64,000 nucleotides of DNA from Kribbella italica (GCF_014205135.1 NZ_JACHMY010000001.1:4278001-4342000), one strand, 5' to 3'. Positions 18,003 to 26,644 are shown, counted from the stretch's first letter. Notes: generated from the sequence alone by a model not told the origin. Program-made: numbers and translations.

Positions 18003-18920
18003 CTACGTGCACGGCTGGCGGAAGGCCCGCTCGACCTCCTGCGGGTGCTCCATCTGGGCCACGTGACCGGACTGCGGCAGGTAGAGCGACCGGGCGTCGG
18101 GGAACGCGGCCTGGGCCTTGGTACGGATCTTGGCGTCCACCAGCCGGTCGCGGCCGCCGTACACGAGCAGGACCGGGCAGGTGATCTTGGACGCCTCCAC
18201 CCACAGCGAACGGCGCGGCGGAGCCAAGTACGACAGCAGGATGCTGCGGGCTCCGTCGAGCGTGGCCTGTGGACCCCACGGCGAGGCGTCGCGGGCGCGC
18301 AGCTCCTCCTCGTACGCCTGTCGCACGTCAGGCGGCAGCGCGTCGGGCTCACCGAAGATCAGCCCGTAGCCGGCCTGCAGCCGGCGCTCGAACGGCAACT
18401 GCTTGCTCCGCTCCAGGACCACTCGGCCGAGGCGCGGAGTGGACAGCGCGGCGAACCAGAGCGCGGTCACAGACGCCCTGGGATGCGGTAGTGCCGGAGA
18501 GATCAGAGTCAGTGACGCCACTCGCTCCGGTCGACGGGCCGCGAGCGCCACCGCGACCGAGCCGCCCATGGAGTTGCCGAACAGATGGATCGGCTCGTCC
18601 CCGAACTCGGCGTCCCACAGCCGGCCGACGACCTCGGCCTGGTCGTTGATTCCGCCGCGCGCGGCCGGCGGGGTCTGGCCGAAGCCCGGCAGGTCGGGGG
18701 CGATGCCGCGGACGGTGTCACTCAGCAGCAGGCCGAGCGTGGTCCAGTTCAGGGACGAGCCGCCGAGCCCGTGCACGAACAGTGCCGGTGGCAGGTCGGA
18801 TGCCGTGCCCGGGATGTCTCTGACCAGCACGTCCACGCCCGAGACCGGCACCTTCCGATCCGGCCATGCCTGGGCACCCAGCGGCACTGAAGCGTTGGTT
18901 ACTCCCGCGTAACTGTCCAC
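18003..18920 (-). CDS. Alpha/beta-hydrolase
   Basis: Protein of 305 residues with the standard fold: ALFVHGLGGSSLNW (oxyanion loop) near residue 47, DLPGFGQTPP, nucleophile elbow LFGNSMGGSVA (Ser near 117), Asp in VYGGRDRLVD near 258 and His in PQSGHVAQME near 286. The catalytic triad is complete. No signal peptide, so probably cytoplasmic. The GTG start at 18920 lies only 42 bases from the divergent polymerase gene. Substrate unknown. Confidence 0.85.
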   Translation of the reverse strand: MDSYAGVTNASVPLGAQAWPDRKVPVSGVDVLVRDIPGTASDLPPALFVHGLGGSSLNWTTLGLLLSDTVRGIAPDLPGFGQTPPAARGGINDQAEVVGRLWDAEFGDEPIHLFGNSMGGSVAVALAARRPERVASLTLISPALPHPRASVTALWFAALSTPRLGRVVLERSKQLPFERRLQAGYGLIFGEPDALPPDVRQAYEEELRARDASPWGPQATLDGARSILLSYLAPPRRSLWVEASKITCPVLLVYGGRDRLVDAKIRTKAQAAFPDARSLYLPQSGHVAQMEHPQEVERAFRQPCT

Positions 18921-18962
18921 AGAGCCATGGTAGAACCCCTTCAAGGCGGGACACTGGGACCC

Positions 18963-19895
18963 ATGGCGGCCGGACAGACCCAACTGACCACCGAGGTCGA
19001 CGGGCAGACGATGAAGCTCACCAACCTCGGCAAGGTGCTCTACCCGCAGACGGGGTTCACCAAGGCGGAGGTGATCGACTACTACCACCAGATGGCCACC
19101 CTGCTGCTCCCCCACCTGTCCGACCGGCCGCTGACCCGCAAACGCTGGCCGGACGGCACCGGCGCGGCGTACTTCTTCGAGAAGAACGCACCGCGCGGTA
19201 CGCCGCCCTGGGTGCGCACCGAGACCCTGCCGACGCCCGGGAGTTCGACCGGCCGGGACGAGGCCGACTTCGTGGTCGCGGACGACGTACAGACCGTGGT
19301 CTGGCTGGCCAACCTGGCCGCGCTCGAGCTGCACGTGCCGCAGTGGCGGATCGGGCTGTCCGACGGCGGCAAGGACCCGCAGGCCGACCTGGTGGTCTTC
19401 GACCTCGACCCGGGGCCCGGCGCGACCATCGTCGAGTGCTGCGACGTCGCGCTCGCCCTGCGTGAGCTGCTCGGCCACTACGGGCTGGAGGGGTGGCCGA
19501 AAACGTCCGGAAACAAGGGGATGCACCTGTACGTGCCGATCGTGCCGACGTCGTCGCGGACGGCCAGTGCGTTCGCCAAGCAGCTCGCGGAGCAGCTGGC
19601 CGAGGCGCTGCCGGAGAACGTCACCGCCACGATGACCAAGGCGCTGCGGCCCGGCAAGGTCTTCATCGACTGGAGCCAGAACGCCAGCGCCAAGACCACG
19701 CTCGCGCCGTACTCGCTGCGCGGCGCGGAGGAGCCGCGGGTCTCCACGCCGATCGACTGGGACGAGGTGGCCGCAGCGACCTCGCAGGAGGAGCTGACCT
19801 TCCTCCCGCACGAGGTGCTGGCGCGGGTCGAGGAGTACGGCGACGTGCTGGAGGGCCTGTACGACGATCCGCGGCCGCTGCCTGGATCGAAATAG
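18963..19895 (+). CDS. LigD-type DNA polymerase/primase domain protein (stand-alone)
   Basis: Protein of 310 residues matching the polymerase domain of LigD, without ligase or phosphoesterase domains. Motifs: LTNLGKVLYPQTGFTKAEVIDYY, RPLTRKRWPDG, metal-binding VVFDLDPGPG (DxD near residue 147), TSGNKGMHLYVPI, and FIDWSQN near 233. Such stand-alone primase-polymerases add nucleotides at break ends in non-homologous end joining or base-excision repair. No ku or ligase gene is in the window. ATG 18963 is preferred because the first 12 codons of the longer frame look non-conserved. Confidence 0.9.
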   Translation: MAAGQTQLTTEVDGQTMKLTNLGKVLYPQTGFTKAEVIDYYHQMATLLLPHLSDRPLTRKRWPDGTGAAYFFEKNAPRGTPPWVRTETLPTPGSSTGRDEADFVVADDVQTVVWLANLAALELHVPQWRIGLSDGGKDPQADLVVFDLDPGPGATIVECCDVALALRELLGHYGLEGWPKTSGNKGMHLYVPIVPTSSRTASAFAKQLAEQLAEALPENVTATMTKALRPGKVFIDWSQNASAKTTLAPYSLRGAEEPRVSTPIDWDEVAAATSQEELTFLPHEVLARVEEYGDVLEGLYDDPRPLPGSK

Positions 19896-19896
19896 A

Positions 19897-19913
19897 ACCA
19901 GTGGTCCACTGGT
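19897..19913. promoter_or_regulatory. 17-bp palindrome between polymerase and TetR genes
   Basis: ACCAGTGG-T-CCACTGGT, perfect 8-bp arms around one base, beginning 2 bases after the polymerase stop and about 120 bases upstream of the TetR start. It could be an operator, or a short stem at the gene end; the single-base centre favours protein binding. Confidence 0.45.
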
Positions 19914-20035
19914 CTGTACAAATGTGCGCGACTTGCTCAGGGAAGGAAACACGAGTGACTACCGCTAGGTAGGATTCGGACGGTATACACCGGGGGCGGG
20001 TCGTCGCCGGTGCCGCACCACCGTAAGGAGCCGAT

Positions 20036-20665
20036 GTGTCGACGACACCGGAGACCGCACCGAAGCGTGGCAGTCGCCTGCCCCGGCTGGCTCGCCGCGC
20101 GCAGCTGCTCGAAGCCGCCCAGGAGGTTTTCGTCGCCAACGGCTACCACGCCGCCGCGATGGACGACATCGCCGACCGCGCCGGCGTCTCGAAGCCGGTC
20201 CTGTACCAGCACTTCCCCGGCAAGCTCGAGCTCTACCTGGCGCTGCTGGACAGCTCCTGCGAGGCGATCGTCGCGTCGGTCCGGGACGCGCTGAAGTCCA
20301 CCGAGGACAACAAGCAGCGAGTCGCGGCCACCATCCACGCCTTCTACGAGTACGTCGCCAACGCCCAGGGCGCGTTCCGGCTGGTCTTCGAGTCCGACCT
20401 GACCAACGAGCCGGCCGTCCGCGAGCGCGTCGACCGCGTCACCCAGGCCTGCGCCGAAGCCTGCTCCGAGGTGATCAGCGCCGACGCCGGCCTGAACAAG
20501 GAACAGTCGATGGTCCTGGCCGTCAGCCTGGTCGGCATGGCCCAGGTCAGCGCCCGCTACTGGCTGGCCTCCGACAACCCCACCCTCGCCCAGGAACAAG
20601 CCGCCGACCTGGTCGCCAGCCTCGCCTGGCGAGGCATTCGAGGCTTCCCCCGCACGGAAGGCTGA
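20036..20665 (+). CDS. TetR-family transcriptional regulator (Rv3208-like)
   Basis: Protein of 209 residues. Basic N-terminus, then TetR helix-turn-helix RAQLLEAAQEVFVANGYHAAAMDDIADRAGVSKPVLYQHFPGKLELY (about 22-70, given here in outline). The C-terminal half includes YVANAQGAFRLVFESDLTNE and a long AQEQAADLVASLAWRGI helix. The start is GTG 20036 after TAAGGAG. Position before DUF3107 and RhlE matches Mtb Rv3208. The effector is unknown; the palindrome at 19897-19913 is a candidate target. Confidence 0.92.
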   Translation: MSTTPETAPKRGSRLPRLARRAQLLEAAQEVFVANGYHAAAMDDIADRAGVSKPVLYQHFPGKLELYLALLDSSCEAIVASVRDALKSTEDNKQRVAATIHAFYEYVANAQGAFRLVFESDLTNEPAVRERVDRVTQACAEACSEVISADAGLNKEQSMVLAVSLVGMAQVSARYWLASDNPTLAQEQAADLVASLAWRGIRGFPRTEG

Positions 20666-20674
20666 ACTGGAGGG

Positions 20675-20700
20675 GCACCACCGGCGCAGCCGGCTGGTGC
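20675..20700 (+). terminator. Terminator after TetR gene
   Basis: GCACCA-CCGGC / GCCGG-C-TGGTGC forms an 11-bp stem with one bulged base and a 3-base loop, 9 bases past the TetR stop. Confidence 0.75.
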
Positions 20701-20971
20701 GGAGGGGACGCTGGCAGACACCTCTGCCACCGTCTCCCCGGCCCTCCTCCCCAGCTCTTTCCGGCCGGTGCGACCTCAGCGCACGCGACCTACCCGGCCG
20801 CATCGCAAGCAACCTCAGCCACCGGCGGGGCGAAACGAGAGCACCTACCCGGCGTACAGCTTGCTCCGAGTTCTGCTGTTGGCGGACTGGTGAGAACGCG
20901 GCGGCGGCAGCGGATAGGCTCGTCGGCGTACCGGCGAGACGCGCCGGTCGGAACGTGCCCGGGAGGGTTCC
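20701..20971. other. Non-coding spacer before DUF3107 gene
   Basis: About 270 bases with no convincing gene. The only signal I see is GGATAGGCT near 20914-20922, a -10-like element common in actinomycete promoters, about 50 bases before the DUF3107 start. No good -35 is evident. Confidence 0.4.
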
Positions 20972-21199
20972 GTGGAGGTCAAGATCGGCGTGCAGCACGC
21001 CAATCGTGAGTTGGTGCTGGAGAGCGAGCAGACCCCGGAGGAGGTCCAGTCGGCCGTCGCCGAGGCACTCACCGGCAAGACCGGGCTGTTGACGCTGGTC
21101 GACGAGAAGGGCCGCCGGCTGATCGTGCCGGCCGAGAAGCTCGCCTACGTCGAGATCGGCGAGTCCGAGATCCGCAAGGTCGGTTTCGGCGCGGTCTGA
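20972..21199 (+). CDS. DUF3107 family protein (TB9.4-like)
   Basis: Small acidic protein of 75 residues: VEVKIGVQHANRELVLESE, then a helical QSAVAEALTG segment, LVDEKGRRLIVPAEKLAYVEIG and a short C-terminus. It matches the actinobacterial DUF3107 family (Mtb Rv3208A/TB9.4), of unknown role. The start is GTG 20972 after GGGAGG. It follows the TetR gene in the conserved order. Confidence 0.9.
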   Translation: MEVKIGVQHANRELVLESEQTPEEVQSAVAEALTGKTGLLTLVDEKGRRLIVPAEKLAYVEIGESEIRKVGFGAV

Positions 21200-21373
21200 G
21201 ACACCACCCGGCCACGGTCTGGGATCGGTCCGGACTCGAACGCGTGTCCCGGTTGCGGAGTCCGGCGATCGGGGCACGATGAGAGATGAGACCTGCGTTC
21301 AGGTGGTCTGACGACGTACCCGTTTGACCTCGGGCACTGGACAGGCGCAGGTAGTCATTTTCGAGGAGGAACC

Positions 21374-21652
21374 GTGGGATTCTGGGTCTGGATGATCATC
21401 GTCAGTCTCATCGCCGGAGTCATCTTCGGGCCGTTGGCCCGACTGGTGCTCCCCGGCAAGCAGAACATCAGTCTTGGTTGGACCATCCTGGGCGGCGGCA
21501 TCGGCGCCTTCCTGGGCGGTGTGATCGCCTACTTGCTCGGCGTCAAGGACACCTCCGGCCCGGACTGGATCCAGTACCTGATCCAGATCATCTGCGCCGC
21601 GATCGTGGTCGCGTTCATCTCGTCGCGCAACAGCGGCAAGGCCAGGGTCTGA
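21374..21652 (+). CDS. GlsB/YeaQ/YmgE-family small membrane protein
   Basis: Protein of 92 residues with three predicted membrane helices and the family pattern: WMIIVSLIAGVIFGPLARL, then GWTILGGGIGAFLGG, then IIVAFISSR-like end (IQIICAAIVVAFISS). Members are stress-associated membrane proteins of unclear function. GTG 21374 follows GAGGAGGAA, a strong ribosome site. Confidence 0.88.
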   Translation: MGFWVWMIIVSLIAGVIFGPLARLVLPGKQNISLGWTILGGGIGAFLGGVIAYLLGVKDTSGPDWIQYLIQIICAAIVVAFISSRNSGKARV

Positions 21653-21666
21653 CCGCAGCCTGACCG

Positions 21667-21701
21667 GCGGCCGCCACCCCCACCCGGGGGCAGGCGGCCG
21701 C
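21667..21701. terminator. Bidirectional terminator
   Basis: GCGGCCGCC / GGCGGCCGC, perfect 9-bp arms, with an inner CCCCC/GGGGG pairing, between the convergent GlsB-like and ferritin-like genes. Confidence 0.8.
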
Positions 21702-21719
21702 TTCGCGTTTCCGGCGGTA

Positions 21720-22403
21720 CTACGGCTGCAGCCCGAGCGCGGTCATCCGCGCCGTGTGCGCCTCGGTCAGCCGGGTGAACATCCGCCCGATCGCCGCCAG
21801 GTCCAGCCCCGGACGATCCACCGACCCGGCCAGCAGCGCGGTCAGCGAGTCACGATCGGCCGCGATCCGCTGAGCCTGGCTGAGCGCCTCGCCGACCAGC
21901 CGGCGGCCCCACAACGCGAGCCGCCCACCGAGCTTCGGGTCCTCGTCGATCGCCGCCCGCACCCGGTCCACCACGAACTCGGCCTGCCCGGAGTCGGCGA
22001 ACACCTCGAGCACCAGCGCCCGCGTCTCGCCGTCCACGAACGACGCGATCTCGCGGTAGAAGTCGTTGGCCAGCCCGTCCCCGACGTACGCCTTGACCAG
22101 GCCCTCGAGCCAGTCCGACGGCGCGGTGTGGTCGTGAAACGCCTCCAGCGGCGTGACGAACGGCTGCATCGCGTCCATCGGGTCCACCCCGAGCGCGACC
22201 AGCCGGTCCCGCAACTGCACGAAGTGCCCGAACTCGGTCGTCGCCAGCTGGGCCAGCTGGGCCTTGTCGTTCAGGGTCGGCGCCAGCTTGGCGTCCTCGG
22301 CGATCCGCTCGAACGCGGTCAGCTCGCCGTAGGCCAGCACGCCCAGCAGATCCACCGCCGCGGCCCGGTAGGCGGGATCGTCGAAGGCCGTCGTCTCGGT
22401 CAT
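21720..22403 (-). CDS. Ferritin-like fold protein (MiaE_2 family)
   Basis: Protein of 227 residues, all-helical, of the MiaE-like ferritin family found near RhlE in actinomycetes (Mtb Rv3210c). Possible diiron ligands: Glu in ELTAFERIAED, then TTEFGHFVQL (ExxH-like) about 35 residues on, with further Glu/Asp in FVDGETRALVLEVFAD. Despite the family name, tRNA hydroxylase activity is not established for this branch. ATG 22403 is preferred (GCGGGG upstream); ATG 22415 is in frame 12 bases earlier. Confidence 0.85.
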   Translation of the reverse strand: MTETTAFDDPAYRAAAVDLLGVLAYGELTAFERIAEDAKLAPTLNDKAQLAQLATTEFGHFVQLRDRLVALGVDPMDAMQPFVTPLEAFHDHTAPSDWLEGLVKAYVGDGLANDFYREIASFVDGETRALVLEVFADSGQAEFVVDRVRAAIDEDPKLGGRLALWGRRLVGEALSQAQRIAADRDSLTALLAGSVDRPGLDLAAIGRMFTRLTEAHTARMTALGLQP

Positions 22404-22649
22404 GCCCCGCACCATATCGGCCCCGGCGTACCAGGAGGCGAAATCCGAGCTGGGCGGCGTGGACGGCCTTTGCGGTTACACTGGACGGTGTTTCGCCGGT
22501 GACGCGCCCAGATGGGCAGCTGGTGCGAGCCGCTTGCACAGTGTCCCGCGCCTCACGATGAAGGGCTCCGGGTGTTCCGAACGAGGACACCTGACCCTGG
22601 CGCCGGCCCTGTGCATTCTGTCCGTACAAGCATGTGAGAGGCGATCAGC

Positions 22650-24770
22650 CTGACCACCTTCCGAGAGCTCGGGGTCCTGCCCGAGATCTGTGACGCGCTC
22701 GACCGCGTCGGCATCGTGGAGCCGTTTCCGATCCAGGAGATGACGCTCCCCGTCGCACTGATGGGCACCGACCTGATCGGTCAGGCCCGGACCGGGACCG
22801 GCAAGACCCTCGGGTTCGGTATCCCGCTGCTGCAGCGCACCATCTCGCCGGGCGAGCCCGACTACGAGGAGCTGGCTGCCCCTGGCAAGCCGCAGGCCCT
22901 GGTCGTCACCCCGACGCGTGAGCTGACCATCCAGGTCGCCAAGGACCTGACCACCGCCTCGACCGTGCGCACGGTCCGGGTGATGACGATCTACGGCGGC
23001 GTCGCGTACGAGCCGCAGCTGGACACCCTGAAGTCGGGCGTCGACGTCGTCGTCGGTACGCCGGGCCGGCTGCTCGACCTGGCCAACCGCGGGGTGCTCG
23101 ACCTGTCGCACATCAAGGTGCTGGTGCTGGACGAGGCCGACGAGATGCTGGACCTCGGCTTCCTGCCCGACGTCGAGCGGATCCTGCGCAAGACGCCCGA
23201 GCTGCGCCAGACAATGTTGTTCTCGGCAACCATGCCGTCGGCGGTCATCGGCCTGGCCCGGACCCACATGCGGCACCCGCTGAACATCCGCGCGGAGTCC
23301 CACGAGGACACCCAGATGGTGCCGACCACGGCCCAGTTCGTCTACCGGGCACACGATCTGGACAAGCCCGAGGTGGTCGCACGGATCCTGCAGGCCGAGG
23401 ACCGCGGCCGGGTGATGATCTTCTGCCGGACCAAGCGCGAGGCCGGCCGGCTGACCGACGAGCTGACCGACCGCGGGTTCAAGGCCGCGGCGATCCACGG
23501 CGACCTGAACCAGCAGGCCCGCGAGCGGGCGCTGGCCCGGTTCCGCGGTGACAAGGTCGACGTTCTGATCTGCACCGACGTCGCGGCGCGGGGTATCGAT
23601 GTCGAGGGCGTCACGCACGTCATCAACAACACCTGCCCCGAGGACGAGAAGGCCTACATCCACCGGATCGGCCGGACCGGCCGCGCCGGTGCGAGCGGGA
23701 TCGCGGTGACGTTCGTCGACTGGGCCGACCTGGTCCGCTGGAAGACGATCAACAAAGCGCTCGACCTGCCGTACGACGAGCCGCAGGAGATCTACTCCAC
23801 GTCGCCGGAGCTGTACCACGACCTCGGCATCCCGACCGACGCGAAGGGCCGGATCAAGGCCGCGCGCGAGGACAAGCCCGAGCGCGACCGTCCGCCGCGG
23901 CGCAGCGAGGGCGAGTCGGGTTCGGCGCCGGCCTCGGGCGAGCGCCCGGGCCGCAAGCGGAACCGGAACCGTCGCCGCACCCGGAGCGGCCAGGCCGTGG
24001 AGAGCGTCGAGCAGAAGACCGACGCCGACGTGACCGCGAAGACGCTGGTCCCGCCGAACGCGGCGACGTCGACCGAGGCCGCCGAGCACGCGACGGTCGA
24101 GCGCGGCGAGCGCAAGCCCCGCCAGCGCAACCGCCGTCGTCGCGGTGGTGACTCCGGCGAGAGCACGGAGTCGCTGGCGCCGCAGCCGGCTGCTGTGGAG
24201 GCGGAAGCCGTGCCGGCCGAGGCAACCGAGGAGAAGCCGCGCCGGACGCGCACCCGTCGGCGCACCGAGTCGGTGGAAGCTGCTGCTCCGCAGGAGACAG
24301 TCGAAGCACCGGCAACGGTTGCTGAGGTTGTCGACGTACCTGCTGAGGAGAAGCCTGCTCGGCGTACGCGGACTCGCAAGGCAGCGGCTCCGGCCGAGGC
24401 CACGGTGGCCGAGGCTGTTGACGCACCGGCCGAGGAGAAGCCCAAGCGGACCCGTACGCGGAAGGCCGCTGCTGCTCCGGTCGAGGCGGAGGCTCCCGTT
24501 GAGGAGAAGCCGAAGCGGACCCGGAAGAAGGCTGTCGCGGCGCCGGCTGCCGAGGAGGCCCCGGTGGTCGAGGAGGCTCCGGTCGCCAAGAAGGTCGCGG
24601 CCAAGCGACCGGCGAAGAAGGCCGCCGCCAAGAAGACAGTGGCCAAGAAGGCCGTGACGAAGAAAGCAGCGGCCGAGCCTGCTGCTGACGAGGCGGCCGG
24701 GGAGAAGCCGGTGAAGCGCGCGCGCAAGAAGGCCGCGCCCGCCGTACCGACCTTCACCGCACCCGAGTAA
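22650..24770 (+). CDS. rhlE: DEAD-box RNA helicase RhlE with long basic tail, probable CTG start
   Basis: ATP-dependent RNA helicase of about 706 residues. Q motif EPFPIQ, motif I ARTGTGKT near 47, Ia TPTRELTIQV, DEAD in VLVLDEADEML near 160, SAT in FSATMP, and motif VI HRIGRTGRAG near 337. From about 390 the protein is a low-complexity tail of EEKPKRTRTRK-type units ending in Lys/Ala repeats (KKAAAKKTVAKKA), resembling histone H1-like RNA-binding tails. In-frame stop TGA is at 22635-22637. The conserved N-terminus TTFRELGVLPEICDAL is coded upstream of the first GTG (22716), so the start must be CTG 22650, 8 bases after GAGAGG. Gene position matches Mtb Rv3211. Confidence 0.93.
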   Translation: MTTFRELGVLPEICDALDRVGIVEPFPIQEMTLPVALMGTDLIGQARTGTGKTLGFGIPLLQRTISPGEPDYEELAAPGKPQALVVTPTRELTIQVAKDLTTASTVRTVRVMTIYGGVAYEPQLDTLKSGVDVVVGTPGRLLDLANRGVLDLSHIKVLVLDEADEMLDLGFLPDVERILRKTPELRQTMLFSATMPSAVIGLARTHMRHPLNIRAESHEDTQMVPTTAQFVYRAHDLDKPEVVARILQAEDRGRVMIFCRTKREAGRLTDELTDRGFKAAAIHGDLNQQARERALARFRGDKVDVLICTDVAARGIDVEGVTHVINNTCPEDEKAYIHRIGRTGRAGASGIAVTFVDWADLVRWKTINKALDLPYDEPQEIYSTSPELYHDLGIPTDAKGRIKAAREDKPERDRPPRRSEGESGSAPASGERPGRKRNRNRRRTRSGQAVESVEQKTDADVTAKTLVPPNAATSTEAAEHATVERGERKPRQRNRRRRGGDSGESTESLAPQPAAVEAEAVPAEATEEKPRRTRTRRRTESVEAAAPQETVEAPATVAEVVDVPAEEKPARRTRTRKAAAPAEATVAEAVDAPAEEKPKRTRTRKAAAAPVEAEAPVEEKPKRTRKKAVAAPAAEEAPVVEEAPVAKKVAAKRPAKKAAAKKTVAKKAVTKKAAAEPAADEAAGEKPVKRARKKAAPAVPTFTAPE

Positions 24771-24788
24771 CACCGAACGTCGCAGACG

Positions 24789-24820
24789 ACCCCGTCCAGT
24801 TCTGGGCGGGGTTTTCTGTT
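24789..24820 (+). terminator. Intrinsic terminator of rhlE
   Basis: ACCCCGTCC / GGGCGGGGT (9 pairs, one G-T), loop AGTTCT, followed by TTTTCTGTT; 19 bases after the rhlE stop. One of few in the window with a T-tract. Confidence 0.85.
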
Positions 24821-24909
24821 GCCCGACCGTGACCGAACACCGCAACGCCGTCCCCCGGTACGACCGTCCTAGCTGGACAGATCGTCGAGGGGAAAGAGGG
24901 TGTGGGGCG

Positions 24910-25812
24910 ATGGTGAAGACACGGTGGGCCGCCGTAGCGGCAGGGGTTGTGCTGGCGGCCGTGGCGCTGTCCGGCTGCAGCGGTGGCGGCAACGAGTCGA
25001 ACTCGACGGCGGGCAGCGCCGCGGCGCCGGAGTTCAGCGGGCCGCAGGACAAGGCCGGTGACTCGTCGGCCACGGACCAAGGCAGCAAGGAGAAAGCCGG
25101 TGCTCCGGCGCAGCCGAACCTGACGCGGGCGATCGTCAAGACCGGTTCGCTGACCGTCGAGGACAACGACGTCGACAAGCAGCGCCAGGCCGCGATAGGC
25201 GTCGTGACGAGCCTGCGCGGTCAGGTCGCGTCCGAGGACACCGGCAGCGACGACGACGGGCGGATCACCCGCGCGAACCTCGTGCTCAAGGTGCCGACGG
25301 CGGCGTACGAGACCGCGATCCAGCGCCTGTCCGAGCTCGGCACCCGGACCGGGATCCGCCAGGAGTCCAGTGACGTCACCGAGCAGGTCGTCGACGTGGA
25401 CAGCCGGATCGCCTCCCAGCGCGCCAGCCTCGAGCGGATGCGCGCCCTGCTGGCGAAGGCGACCACGATCGCCGAGATCGTCTCGGTGGAGTCGGAACTG
25501 ACCCGGCGCGAGGCCGACCTCGAAGCCCTGCTCGCCAAGCAGAAGGCCCTGTCCGGCCAGACCGAGCTCGCCACCTTGTCCCTCGTCATCGCCGAACCGG
25601 GCAAGGCGCCGGTCGTGGAGACGGACGACCGGGGTTTCCTCGCCGGTCTCAGCGGAGGCTGGAACGCCTTCACCACAACGTTTTTCGCCCTGACGACGGT
25701 GCTCGGCGCCGTGCTCCCGTTCCTGGTCGCCCTGGCCCTGCTCGGCTATCCGCTCTACCGCTACCGCCACCGCCTTCGCCGTACGCCGGTCGCCACGCCT
25801 GAACAGCCTTAG
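24910..25812 (+). CDS. DUF4349 lipoprotein
   Basis: Protein of 300 residues. Lipoprotein signal: hydrophobic AAGVVLAAVALSGC with Cys near residue 20, then a Ser/Gly/Gln linker. The DUF4349 domain follows: RAIVKTGSLTVEDNDV, VVTSLRGQVASEDTG, DVTEQVVDVDSRIASQRASLERM, and a coiled-coil stretch ending near KALSGQTELATLSLVI. A C-terminal membrane helix (about 255-285) with a basic end anchors it a second time. ATG 24910 is chosen because it gives the lipoprotein signal directly. Function is unknown. Confidence 0.88.
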   Translation: MVKTRWAAVAAGVVLAAVALSGCSGGGNESNSTAGSAAAPEFSGPQDKAGDSSATDQGSKEKAGAPAQPNLTRAIVKTGSLTVEDNDVDKQRQAAIGVVTSLRGQVASEDTGSDDDGRITRANLVLKVPTAAYETAIQRLSELGTRTGIRQESSDVTEQVVDVDSRIASQRASLERMRALLAKATTIAEIVSVESELTRREADLEALLAKQKALSGQTELATLSLVIAEPGKAPVVETDDRGFLAGLSGGWNAFTTTFFALTTVLGAVLPFLVALALLGYPLYRYRHRLRRTPVATPEQP

Positions 25813-26558
25813 AGCAGCGACTTCGCCAGTTCTCTGTACGCCGCCGCGCCGGGGCTGGTGGGCGCGGTGGTGAGGATCGTCTGACCGATCGCGGGAGCCT
25901 CGGCGAAGCGGATGGACTTGGGGATCGGCGGCTGGAGGACCGGCAGCTCGTACGTGCCGGCGATCGTCTCCAGCACGGTCCGCGCGTGGGTCGTGCGGCC
26001 GTCGTACAGGGTCGGGAGGACGCCGAGGATCTCGAGGCCCGGGTTGGTCAGCTGCTGGACGTCGTGGATGGTGTCCAGCAGTTGGCCGACACCGCGGTGC
26101 GCGAGCGTCTCGCACTGCAGCGGGATCAGCACCTCGGACGCCGCCGACAGCCCGTTGACGGTGAGCAGGCCGAGGGTCGGCGGGCAGTCGATCAAGATCC
26201 AGTCGTACGACGACGCCAGCGGCCGCAGCGCCGTCCGCAGCGACTGCTCGGCACCGCTGTCGCGGGACAGCCGGACCTCGGCCGTGGCCAGCTCGATCGT
26301 CGCCGGAACCAGGTCCGGCCCCTCGTCGAGCGCGATCAGGATGTCGCGCGCCTTGGACCCACCGAGCAGCACGTGGTGCAGCGAGACCTCCAGGTCCTCG
26401 GGGTCGACGCCGAGCGAGAACGTCAGGCAGGCCTGCGGGTCGAGATCGACGAGCAGCACGCGCTGCCCGAGCTCGGTCAGGGCAGCACCGAGCGTGGCGA
26501 CGGTGGTGGTCTTCGCCACCCCGCCCTTCTGATTGGCGACTGCCAGCGTCCGCGGCAC
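25809..26558 (-). CDS. ParA/Soj-family ATPase
   Basis: Protein of about 249 residues with the deviant Walker A of ParA/MinD ATPases, ANQKGGVAKTTTV near residue 8, switch region LLVDLDPQACLTFSLGVDPE, and Walker B-like DWILIDCPPTLGLL. No N-terminal DNA-binding domain and no ParB next to it, so it is an orphan ParA-like ATPase like Mtb Rv3213c rather than the chromosome-partition ParA near the origin. GTG 26558 is preferred; GTG 26576 would add six residues. Its 3' end overlaps the DUF4349 gene by 4 bases, tail to tail. Confidence 0.9.
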   Translation of the reverse strand: MPRTLAVANQKGGVAKTTTVATLGAALTELGQRVLLVDLDPQACLTFSLGVDPEDLEVSLHHVLLGGSKARDILIALDEGPDLVPATIELATAEVRLSRDSGAEQSLRTALRPLASSYDWILIDCPPTLGLLTVNGLSAASEVLIPLQCETLAHRGVGQLLDTIHDVQQLTNPGLEILGVLPTLYDGRTTHARTVLETIAGTYELPVLQPPIPKSIRFAEAPAIGQTILTTAPTSPGAAAYRELAKSLL

Positions 26559-26606
26559 CCGGCCATTGTGCCGCACGGTGGAACAGGCCGCCTGCCGGGG
26601 CGCCTG

Positions 26607-26637
26607 TTGACTTAAAGCATTGTTGAAGTTTCAGGAT
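26607..26637 (+). promoter_or_regulatory. Promoter/operator candidate of the exporter gene
   Basis: TTGACT (26607-26612) is a good -35; CAGGAT (26632-26637), 19 bases on, is a weak -10 ending 7 bases before ATG 26645. The 20-base stretch 26610-26629 is an imperfect palindrome (7 of 10 positions; ACTT...AAGT ends) and may be a repressor site. Confidence 0.35.
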
Positions 26638-26644
26638 GATCCGC

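Noticed and set aside
17998..18011. TGCACCTACGTGCA palindrome as operator of the second esterase gene
   Set aside because: Arms are only 5 bp, it overlaps the neighbouring stop codon and is about 100 bases from the start; too weak to list as a feature.
18963..19895. Complete LigD end-joining ligase
   Set aside because: Only the polymerase domain is present; frame and length rule out fused ligase or phosphoesterase domains.
25809..26558. Chromosome partition locus (parAB)
   Set aside because: No parB, no parS-like TGTTTCACGTGAAACA site and no origin genes; the neighbourhood is that of the orphan ParA-like ATPase.
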